DNA of 64,000 nucleotides, taken from Mesodorylaimus sp. YZB2_4 (taxonomy: Eukaryota > Nematoda > Enoplea > Dorylaimida > Dorylaimidae). Under the pieces are notes generated by a model. It saw nothing but the letters and a program-made list of their open reading frames with translations, did not search any database and was not told the DNA's origin. Where the stretch lies: positions 62,001 to 126,000 of the forward strand of contig JASANH010000209.1 in assembly GCA_030248295.1 (NCBI GenBank). The letters run 5' to 3'. Numbering within the stretch: position 1 is the stretch's first letter; each line of letters begins with the position of its first letter. Made by a program: the position numbers and the translations under genes. This document shows, piece after piece, positions 44,601 to 56,600 of the stretch.

Positions 44601-47600
44601 CATATCCTAGCGAACTGGATGCCTGTGACTGGCGAATGAGATTTTGGTGGACTGAACATTAAAACTCAAGTACCGTGGGTCTGACTAGGATAGTAGGTAC
44701 CCAAGTGACACGTGGGAAACTACTGATTGTGAGTTTTGGCTCAGAAGCGGCACCTCGCATACTTCCGTCGGCACAAATTTTTTCGAGGAAAGTATTGTAT
44801 CAGTGCACAAAACTCAATTCCGCCTTACCCTTTGGGATTCCACGCGGCACTGGATATTCCTACAAAAAAGCACCAGTTACAAACAGCCAAAACCTGCAAT
44901 TTAGATCAACTAACTTTTTCAAACTTGCGCATACACTTGCATCGGAAAACGCAAGCGTACATATTCTCCATCGTGAAATAATCAAAAAGCGGCATGCTCG
45001 TATCCGTCCACACCCAATCGATCAATGTCCGCAATTCGAACAAAAACGGGGCCGCCATAAATCTGAAAACATGTGACTCCACATCAAAGACCTGGCTTGT
45101 CTTCTAAACCCGGGCAGACAAAGGATACGACAGGCTAAGACCTCAGGTAAGACCCGCTAATAGTCGGCCGCTTCCCTGTCGAGCGACAGGCGCGTGTAAG
45201 CTACAGTCGCAAAATCGATGCTATCGGGTGCCTTTTCTCGAAATTATTAGCAATAGCCCAAGTTAATTTCAGCGATAATTTTGTAGAGAAAACTGTGCTC
45301 TATCGACTGGTTGTCTTTGTTTTGCTTTTACTGCTTTTATCGTGTTCATAACGAGTTTTTTTCCATTTGAATCGCAAAACTTTACAAAAAATTTTCGATA
45401 TAAACTGACAACAAAAAATCAAGCCTCGAAATTAAATCTGCTTGGCAGAACACATTTTTTCTCTACCAAATTGTCGCTGATATCAACTTGGGTTATCACT
45501 GAATTTTAATTTCTAGGCTTAGTTTTTCGTTTTTAGCTTTTATCAAAGACTTTTTTATTTTTGCGATTCAAATAAGAAAACTTGTTATAAAAATACTGAA
45601 AGCAGTAATACAAAACAAAGACGGCCAATAGATAGAGCACACTTTTCTCTACAAAACTGTCGCTGACATAGGGTTTTGTTGACGCTAATAATTTCGAGAA
45701 AAACCTGCGAAGGCGCAAAACCGCATTTCGACATTAGTCCCGTAATCATAGATAGGCCATGGACTGAAACCTAATGCGCACAGAAGTGTTACTGTAGAAG
45801 ATGCGTTTGGCAAAGTCCAACATGCTATCGGCTGTGTGATCGGTAAAGAAAGTGTCGCAAGATGCAGTTTCACTTCTAGTTTAATCCCTGCGATTCTTCC
45901 TGGACGACCAGTGGTCTGATCTACGGAGCTCACAATCCCCTACATTCATATGGCATATAGCATCATGTTGATAACACGTGCTAGCTGACGTGTTTTGCTA
46001 CAGTATCCTCTCTCAACTCTTGGACCAGACCCAGAACCCAGACCCGAAAGATCCAGCTCCCAATTTTCGTACACTACTCGGCTCGGTATAATCCGCTAGT
46101 GGTAATTATTGCTCCACCTCAAGTTCACCATTGTCCAACAGATCAGAATATGGGATTCATCCTTAAAGGTCGACTTCAAAAATCTTGATTTTTGAAGCCC
46201 TCTCCTCATGACCGCATGTCGACCACTTACCCCTCCCCGATCGCAACTGCTCTCTCTTTCCTAGCCCCCCCCCCCCCCCCCCCAAGGCTGCTGTCGACCT
46301 TTATGGATGGCCCCTGGCCAGTCGGTCCCCCCCCATAAACACATGCCAGCTCACCCAGTAAACAAGGCGTAGTTGGTCATACCGAACCGTTTCGTCAGCA
46401 GATTTCCTTGTACCCTCGACCTGAAAACCATCAACTATACCTTCTCTCATCCATATCCCCACCTCGACACTTACGGATACGCGTTTCGTATTTGCCACGC
46501 CGACAGCAAAAAGTAGACGCATTTTACGAAATAAAATAATTGAGCAGGTGCATTGCGGCTGATCGGCCTAAAAAACCACACTCTTCAATCAGCACCAACC
46601 CCAAAATTCCATCCTTTCTCCTCGCTTACCAATCCGTAAATGCAGGCAATCCAAAAAAGATCCACATATGCAAAGCCGTCACCAATAAATATTGAAATAT
46701 CAATTTCCCCAATACGCTCTTTCGAAGATATATTGCTCGATCGATAATGATCAGCACCATTAGCGCGATCAGCATCAGCACGAACGGCAATGGCACTTTA
46801 TTCGATTGAATATCCGTCACCACGTCGCCTTGACTTTTCGATACCTAAATCAAAACCTCATTCCTCCAGCGGGAATCGAACCCTCGTCAAGCCATGTCCA
46901 AATTCACCCCACACAGATGTATGGTACACAGTACTGTACAGTCCCCCCCCCCCCCGCAAGTTTGCAAGCTTCCAGGTCAATCCAACCCAATCCTTACCCC
47001 GAACGACGAATATCCAAAGGCCAGGATCAAGAAGCATATCAAATCGCACAAGAACATGAACGCGTACAAATCCATAATATATCGAAATGCTGGACGAAGT
47101 AATCGCCGATAAAAGCCCGTAAAACACGAACAATAGGCCAGACGCCTAAAAATAAATCCTTGCCCTCCATTCTGCATAACAAAACATCCGACTTACGCTT
47201 GTCCGTCGTGTCCTTTTCGCCTATTGCTTTGACCCACTACACCAGCATCATCCAAATTACTTTCTTCTAAAACACAAGAAATCCATTGTCTAACCCCAAT
47301 TTTCTCGCGCACTGGACACATACCTTTGCGCAGTGTAAGAATAGCCTCTGTTTCAGTAGTGGGAAGCTCCTGCAATTCAAAGGCATCCGCTTTACCCTGG
47401 AAGACAGAAACAGAAATGCACTAAACTACACGCCAACATAACAAGATGCAGGGCAGCAAACAAAATAGTGCGGGCCAAACAGACTAGCAAGTATGGGCAC
47501 ACAATGCTGAGCTGAGTGATCACCCTCTGATTGTAAGTCAGTGCATAGCCCCAGGGAGGGTCAGTTGTAACCCTGGCCTAGCGGTCTATGGCAAGTTGGA

Positions 47601-50600
47601 CACGTCAGCCCGTCAGGCTGATGTTTCAGTCGCAGGTGACCTGGCTCCAAGAGAATATGATACAGTTCGACTGCTTCCAAGCCATCAACAACAGCGATCA
47701 TACTGCTGCTCCAGCATGTTTCTGCCTGCTCACCAAACACTGCGCATGGCGTAGTAGGCTTCGCAAACTAAAATCTTGACCACGTCAGATACTTCAAAAT
47801 CGCGTGCCTCCTCATGCAAATCCATACGCCTAAATTCGAAAGTTTCTGTAACTTTCCTCCCAGCAAAAATTTGAATTTCGCGCCAAAAATTTAATTCCTC
47901 AATTTCTGGTTCGGTCGAATTCATTTTATGCAAAATTGACTTCTCAGATCCGGTATTTTTATAAATTGTCAGTATTCCTCCGAAAGATCCCAAATGTTGA
48001 TTCGCCACCCTTGCTGGCACATGCTTAACTGCCCTATCCCCTTACAGACCCCATATATGGCAATGGGGAGGGGGGCACGAGACCCTGTTCCTGTTTCTAA
48101 GAGTGCACTCGGGGTGAAGGGACATATTACGCAAAAAAATTTACGGCCTGGAGACCAATCATGTCACGGGTGCGGGTTAAATTCCCGCACTAGGCTTACG
48201 TTTTTCATTCTGCTCCTACATTGTTTCCGCAGTCTAATCTGGGGTCCGGTACCTTCATCCACAGGCCCCTGCTGTACGATTTACCCGACACCACCCCGGG
48301 ACTTCATGATAAAGCGTCATTACCCTTAAATTCAGAAGAAACAGTTTAAACGTTTTTGGCAGTCGAATGTTTGAAAAATGGCGGGAAATTCGAATGAATT
48401 TGCCCCAGTACCCACCATGCCCATACTTGCCGGTAAGTGCCGACATATCAACCGAAACTAAGGGCATCATTGGACTAGCATGACTAGGGACAGTTAGTGT
48501 ACCTCTACGACAGCATTCTCATGCCCCGCGGTATCGTTCGAAATCTGCGTCTCGTAATTCAAATCCTTCCATAATCCCAATCCCTGAAACGAGAACACTG
48601 TCAGCCCCACCCAAAATGACCACATCTGATTTCTCCTACCTTCAGAACGTATCGATGGAAGAAGAGCATCATCAACAGGGCGACGTCATAGGCCGCGTAA
48701 TAATCTTTCCTCTCAATGCCTAATATCTTCGGCGTATAAAACGGATCGATTTGATTGCCCGTCGTGTCCCAACGCCAGAATCCAAATTGAAACATAAATT
48801 TGACCACGATCATGGCCTGAAAATCCACTCAATCAGGGCACTACGCTACGCCAGTGCTGTGGTGGTACAATATGGTAAGCACACCAGACTCTGATCCTGT
48901 TGCTGACTGCTTGTAAGGGTTCGACTCCCGCCTGGGTAAAAATGGTTATCAGCTATGTGCTCCTCATCCATTGAGTGCGCTGTATGGTACTCGGCTGTGG
49001 ATAAAGTATAACATGACATGACATGATATCTTACTACCACCAAACGCTTATGCGCATTCGACGGTGAAGGAACATTACACAAGAACTCATTATCATTTAC
49101 CCTGCCGCCAGTCCTCTAATCTCATGGTGCACGTTCGACTCCCGCTCGAGGCATACGTTTTTCATTCTGTTTCTACACTATTTCTTGACTTCACACACTG
49201 CAGTCCATCTGGTTCCTGCACCTTCATGCAAGGCTCGGCTCCAGACTAGGTAGGCGCCCTCAGCTCAGACACAGCCCCTACGATTACGGGCATAGTACTT
49301 TCCAGCACATTCTTCAGGCAGTCATGCAGCAGCTGATACCCCGCAATCAGTCAGCCTAGCATATCAGAAAGTTTCCCCCAGCATATCGTCATGACCACTG
49401 CTACTCTGACATCGTCTAACGCATTAGACCATTTCTCGAAGGCGAGGCGGGTTATGATCACGATGACTGCACCATTTGCTGCTGGCCACTTTCTGATATG
49501 CCAGGCCGACTGATTGTGAGGGTATCAGCAGCTGAATGACTGCACGAAGCCTACACAATATAGCGGGAAATACCCAGTTGCGCCGCTTACGAGTAGCGCC
49601 GTTTCACTTGCGCCGTTTCCTGATTGCGCCGTTTTGTGTTGCGCCAATTCATAATTGCACCGCTTTGAGTTGCGCTTGTCACTAATTGCGCTGATTTCTC
49701 AGGTTGGATTGAAACCTCTCTGGGCCCGGCATCGACCGATCCAACCCCAGGTCTGGATGCCGATCCGACTCGGCTAATCCGCTCCAAAAGAATTTAGATT
49801 GATGGGGATGACGTACAGTACTTGGCACTGCGTCCTCACCAACCTGCTCTGTATCCTCGCTGTCACTCTGTCAGTCCACTCTGAAGGACGCAGGGAGGAG
49901 AAAGCAGCAGAGCCTAAAGTGGGACTGAATTTTGAGAGAAAAAACGGGATTTTCTCATCATAGTATGCCACACCTTATCATTCTTCGGCAGATACAGAGC
50001 GTAAAATTTCAGTTGCCGATCCAGCCGATCCAGCGGTCGGATCGGATCGGGAACCGATCAACCCCTCGGATCGCTCCGGCCGGATCGGTCAGTGCTGGCT
50101 CTGGGCCGCAAAGATTCGTGATCAGTGCTCATACTGTGGGTATGAGCACTGATCACGAATTGTGAGCTCAAATTTTGATGGCTTACTCAAGAACTTATCA
50201 GAAATTTCGTTGCAGAAACGCAGCTTTTTTTAGCATCGCGTCTAGTAGAGACCTGATCATAACCGGCCGAAAGCTTTACTTTCATCAGGATTATTACAAG
50301 GTTAGATAATGTGCGAGTAAACACAGGCGACTACCGCAAACTACTATACCACTCTATGACACGGCTCAATCAAAGAGCGGCGCAACAGAAAGAAGCGCAA
50401 TTCGGGGTCGGCGAAATTAGGACATGGCGCAAACCAAAACATCGCAAATAGGTCAGCGCTACTAGAAACGGCGCGATCAGGAACAGCTCAACTGGCCTAC
50501 ACCCAATATAGCGTTCGTTCAAATCCCTGTTAAAAATAGTCACGACTGAATATTGTGGAGATACCGATCCAGAAAAAAATGATCCTGAACGAACGCTAGA

Positions 50601-53600
50601 ACCAATTGCTGGAAGTATTGTGCCCATAATCCCAGCACCGACAGACCCCACCCTACGCCTGGATCCCAATCTGATCCAAGGTCTGGATCGGCCCGATCCT
50701 GATCCGATCCAGCCGATCCGCTTCAAAAATAGAAGATAGATGGGGATGACGTATTTGTCACTGCGTCCTCACCCCTGCAATGGTTCCTCGCTGTCACTCT
50801 CTGTTAGACCACTCCAAAGGACAAGGGAAAGACAAGCAGCACCTAATGAGTGATTGAATGTTGATTTGAGAGAAAAAACGCGATTTTCTCGCATAGTTTG
50901 TCATATTTCATCATTTCCTAGCAGATAAAGCGCGAAAAATATAAGTTGCCGATCCAGCAGTCGGATCGGTCGATGCTGGCCATAATCCTAGGGGCTGTGT
51001 CTGAGCTCGTGAGGGGATCATCTCGTAACAAGCCATCATCTGTATAGCGTTCGTATTACTAAATATTCAACCCGTGTATGGCAAACACAATCCACAACAC
51101 ACTACGCTGCTAATAACCTCGCCCACTTCACAGTCAGTCAGTCAATCAGAAAACAGACTTGCACACTCGCAGACCCCATCTCCCACCTACTGCCATCCAC
51201 CCCAATCTAACACGCTACCCTCACCTCCAGGATTGTCTATCAGTCAGAGATTGACCACTGCAAGGACGCGCATCACACTTGAAGAGGCAGTCTCCGACCT
51301 CTCGTCATTTAAAACTGGTGAAACATCAACTGGACTGGTTGACGCGCCACCATTTCTCCACGACCGCCCTCAAAACCTGTTACCATAGCCTGCGCCCGCA
51401 CTCCACTCACCTCCGTATAAGTAATAATTGTCACCCAAAAAAATTTCGGTGGTCTCGGCGAGCATAAGGTGCCCCAGAAAAATGCCAAAAATGGCAATGG
51501 CAACGAAATAATTGCAGCATTTCCCATATGATCCAAAATGATCATCAAATAACACAACAATTCCGTATGCGATACTAATAAATAAAAGGTGGCAATGAAA
51601 AATCGCCCCACCGAATTATGTTCGGATGTAAAAGTTTGAGCTTCTTCTTGAGTCCTAAAATATTCAACCCGTGTATGGCAATTGGAGGGGCTTGCCTTGC
51701 TCAGCTAGAAACTTGTCAAGGCTCCCTCCCCACCCTTGAAACCAATCAAGTAGCCATTTTCGCATATCCTTTGGAAAAAAACCTACGAGCACCGACTATT
51801 CGTCAAAGACATTCAAATTTAAAGAATTGAGGTAAAATTTGATCAAAATCATCAAAAATCCATTATTTCTTGCTCAAAATCATTTCAAAACACTCCTACT
51901 TACTTTTCAACATCCTCTTGCGTATTGACTTGATGAACATCCCTGGAAATCTCGCTATTAAATACTGTTTCGCGGACACGTCGATAATCGTCTTCATTCT
52001 CCAATTCGTTCCTTAATTTGTCTTTCAATCGTTGCTTCTCTCCTTTCAACACGTAGGCCACGTAGCGATAATCCCTCGACCATCGATTGAACGTGAATGT
52101 CAGACGATTCAACACGCTCGTCAAAACCATTCGTACAAAACCACAAGCCTTCGCTAATTTGCCTTTCTCTTCCTCATCCGATTTCTCTTCGCCCTCTTCC
52201 TCCACCTTCACATCGCCTGGTTGAACACTACTCGTCGACGGCCTACCACTTTTTTGTCCACTTTTCATCTCCGCTTCTCGTTTTTCCGCTTCCGCCACAA
52301 TTTCTTCGATACTTCCCCCATGAGTACCGGCGATGTGAAGCAACTAAAAGAGCAGTGAAAACTTGCAACAAACTGGCTGCCACGGCCGTTTGGATTACAT
52401 AGACCCATTTCTAAGAAGGTCCTCCATTAATACGTCTGGTTAGTATTCCTGGAGGGAGCAGGGAGTGGACAAATCGATACTCTCCCATGCCTGGGAGACA
52501 TCAACCCGTCGTGTTGATGCTTCAGCCGCAGGCCAGGGCAGGGTGGGTGTAGTCGCAAGCCTTGCCTTCCTCCAGTCGGGCCTTTTTCCCGCCGACTTCG
52601 GTCTCTCACATCTCCCGCCGCTGGTCACAGTAGCTTATGCACCAGCCCAACACATGGAGCAGCTACCCAGCCCACGGCTGAAACATCATCCTGCCAACTC
52701 TGCACCCCATCACACCACACAAATCTCATGCCTGCGTTGGTCCAATCGGTTCCACATCAGCCCCGGTCAATGTTTCTGGCGCGACTGGTTCACTTTCGAA
52801 AATATCTTCCTCTTCGATATCTTCTTCAAACATGTAATAATCACCGCTCCGTTTGGCTAAAATGATAAAAATCCAATTTTTGAATCACTCCCACAACTGC
52901 AACACACATGCCAGGCCAGGCCAGGCGTTTAGTAAGAAACCACTCGTCGTCAGTCAGGCTCATGCAATTTCACAGGGTTCATACAAGCAGCGGAAAATTT
53001 TCCCCATTTTTCCAAGTTTTCAACAAAAATTTGATTTTTTCACATCGTTCCACTACTACCAAACAAATTTCACCTGATTTACAGCCCGATTACCCTTCCT
53101 TGATTGAAGGATTTTGCAAAATCTGATCAATCCGTTCAAAATTCCTTCTTCAGAATGTCCATCTCAGAAAAGGCGGGTGATTCAAACTATAGAACCTCAA
53201 AATGCAACCTCTCATTTTACCCTGATTTTGGCTCCCGAATTCTTCTTTTCCCACGTTTTCCAGTCATTTTTCAAATTCCCAGACTTCCCCAATTTTCCAG
53301 CCTTCTATGAACCCTGTTTCCAAGCCATCCGCTAACTGCTGCACATTACACTCGTCTTTACCGGCGCCATAAGTCTCAGGCGGAGTCTTATAGGAGGAAA
53401 AAGATTCATTGAAAGAACGATGCATCGGACACTGAATTTCTTCGAAGATAAGAAAAGTTCATTCAGAAAAGAAGAAAGGACACAAAAAATAAAGTCAAGC
53501 AGACGACCAGACACCTCTGGCGTTCGACCAAGGTCTCGAGGATTGGAGTCCCAAAACTGAACGGTATCAGATAATCTTGAGCTAAAAATTATACCTTTGA

Positions 53601-56600
53601 CAAGCACTCGGAAAATTTCTATTCAATTTGCCAGATTGAATTTTCGGTACGGACACGGGTCCCACCAAGTCTCAGGTGGAAAGGGTATGGTCGACCCTGG
53701 CAGGTAGGGCTGGTTGGCTAGCAGCATTATGTAATGCAATTGGGCTTGAAAAATTAAAATTCAGCCACATCCCGCCACTGGCTGGGGTCAGCATCCGAAA
53801 CCTAACCCCTGATCAGGGGGTCTTAAATTCTTTTAGGCGCTCGAAAAGGGGAGTCGAGAAAGCAAAAAACGTTTTTGTATCGACAGCGCTACAAACTTTA
53901 AATAAAACAAGGTTCACACATAACGCGGAAAATAATTTTTCATGATTTTCCCAGGTGCCCCAAGCAAAAGTTTAATTTTGTTCAAATTTACCAGTTTGAA
54001 TCCTAAAAATGCCCAGTACAAAAAGCCTCACTGTTTCCCTGATTTTGGCTTGAAGATTCGCATTTGCCCTGGTTTTTCCATGTTTTCCAGACAGAAGTCA
54101 AAATAATCCCCTGAATTTTCACAATTTAAAACCTCAAAATGTAATTTTTTAACAGTTTTCCCTGATTTTTGCAGGTTTTCCAAACACTTTTCGGATTCGT
54201 CGTCGGACTCCCCGACTTCTCCAGGTTTTCCAGACATCACCGAGCCCCGCTCAGCCTGCCGAGCCTTGCGATCGTGCTTTACACTTGAGGGCAGCAATAC
54301 GCATGAGACAGAGGAGCCCTCGCGTGGGTCATAGCTCCAGGTCCGACCGATAAGGCAATTATTGTCGCGTAATCGCCAACTGTTAGCTAAGTGTTTAAAT
54401 TGTAGTGATCAATGTTTACGATTACTAGCACTAGTAGCTATGGGGCGATAGGCCCGACGCGTCTAAACTATCCCACAGTTAGGGAGTAACCTTTGCTTTG
54501 TGATGTGTGTATAGTTCGGAGTAACAGTGTTGGTAAACGGTCGAGTTGCTTATGTGGGAAGAGTCGCCACAATTATCGGTATCGGCCGATAACCGATAAC
54601 GCAATTATCGGCCGATAAAACCGATAATTTTTGAAAACTTAAAAATCCGAGTTTTATGGCGGGAAATTTGAATTTTGGTCAGATCGCCACCCTTTTTACA
54701 TGCAATTTTTTAATTTCGCATGCTATGCTTCCTCTGAAGACCAATTTGAATCAATCTGGTAGCCCAAAATCTCGGGACCGAAGACTATGTACGTTGCAAT
54801 ATCCCAACTAAAAACTCCTCTTCGCAGATGTCATACACTTGAGGCAACGCATGAGACCTCAAGGACCAGCCGTATGACACTGTCAGGAAGTGGGCATGAA
54901 ACAGCAGAGTTCCCTTCATTTAAATTGGAATATCAACTGGATTTTGTTGCTTCTATCTTACAGGCGGAGGTACATTATGTGCACATGCAAACCCTGGAAA
55001 CTTGAATGGGACCCAGAACTGTCTTAAACTCATTTTGTTAGACTCTAGGCAGGGATAATGAGTGAAATATGCAAAGCAGATCCTTTCACAACTTTTTGAG
55101 GGCTCTATGTAGTTTTCGACTGGGGTCCTGACCCTGATCCTCATCCAAAACAGCATGCATCGGGGATTCACCCTCAAACACTTTTCCACGTCCAGATAAA
55201 CGAAAATACCCACGAAACATAGTATCAGCATTATGTGCAATGTTGTGAGATGACTGAGATGTTTATACTCATAAAAAATAGTTCCGATGCAGGGCAAACG
55301 TCATGAGGTTTTTAGAACATGTCAAGAAAAGAAGTGAACAGATAGACGGACGTAAACAGCCAGAAAGCTTTTTCTATCCCAGCCCCGGCAGGGTTATCTC
55401 GAACCCCAGAAGACCCTGAAGGCCATCACCATTCCTGTCCCTGACTCCAAATGGGCAAAGACTAACCTCATCCCCAAAATCTCACCCAAGGGTGAATGCT
55501 ACGACTACAGCGACAATTTGTAGTCATAGCCCCTTTTTTGAGTCAGACTAACCTCTAATTTATTGTGCCGCGGGGGCCTGAGAAGGACTCTTGTCTCTGA
55601 GTGTACAGTAGACAATACGACACGAGGCAAAGAGGTCGCCTTCATTGAGAAGCATGCAAGTAACAAGACAGGGCCAGCCCTACCTCCTTCCCATAACCTT
55701 AGCCTATGCAACACACAGACGGCCAACTGCTTTTAGTGTAAACTGCTTTGGTGCCGTTGCGGGCATCCCAGTAAGAAAAGTCATGATCACGATGATCGTG
55801 ACTTGTCGTGACTTAGCTTCAGACTGTTCTTGGGCACTGACCTCTTTGATCGAGAATCCGTAGCTCCCTGCTCCTCGTCATAAGCACTATCAACAGGCCG
55901 TATGCTCGCCCTAAATTCTTATTGATAAGGAAATCTACATTATCGGCATTATCGGCAGCACTAATTATCGGTATCGGCCGATAACCGATAACGCAATTAT
56001 CGGCCGATATTATCGGTCAGCCGATATATCGGTCGGACCTGGGTCATAGTGACCCCGTTTTCCAGCAGAGGCACACAAGTTTTAGTCTGGCAGTATGGCT
56101 GACCCTGGGGTTCAGTCCCCCGTGATCATTGTATCGTCTTTGTCGTTATAGTTCCTTGAATATTGAATATCAGCATGTCGTGTCGGAACTCAATGAGAGG
56201 AGTTTCGCCCAAGCCTCACACTGCGCTCAGCCAAGCTTCCCTCCCGACTGTCATATAAGGTTCTTGCACCTGATGTGACAGTGCGCGCGGCAACTTCAAA
56301 TCTTCGACTATCAGTAGGGATAGGTCGGAATCACCTTTTTTCTAGATCAAAATCGGGATCGGGATCGGGATTTTTTGCATTTTTCTGTTATTCGCCTAAT
56401 AAGCCTATTTTTTCCTTACAAAAGCACACTTAATCGCTTGGGTCGAAAGCTGGATGACCTAAGCGATCAAGTTTAAAGCTTTTTCTTAGGCCGATTTCCA
56501 ATCATTATATGAAAACTGAAATTGATCAGTAGATTTGCAATCTCGATACACCCCAGCACGGTCAGCCTAGGCTTCAGCAAAATCATTGTCGCTATTGCTG

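Larger units (their letters stand above)
49570..50482. mobile_element. Element with GTTGCGCCGTTT-array inverted ends, carrying a nested MITE
   Basis: The left end (49570-49690) repeats units like GTTGCGCCGTTT every ~17 bp; the right end (50372-50482) has them inverted (AAAGAGCGGCGCAAC, AACGGCGCGATCAGG). The end architecture resembles the MULE at 34803. A hAT-like MITE (49727-50100) and a perfect hairpin (50114-50160) lie inside. Confidence 0.65.

Noticed and set aside
47730..48020. 96-codon minus-strand ORF between PIEZO exons 17 and 18, considered as an extra exon
   Set aside because: Exons 17 and 18 join in phase 0 directly. The ORF overlaps the GCGGGAAATT-type repeat motif and its content is unlike PIEZO, although this linker is variable in the family.
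54953..55297. 114-codon minus-strand ORF with a hydrophobic stretch, first considered as a missing PIEZO exon
   Set aside because: Flanking PIEZO exons 12 and 13 join in phase and in family sequence without it, and it has no PIEZO similarity.
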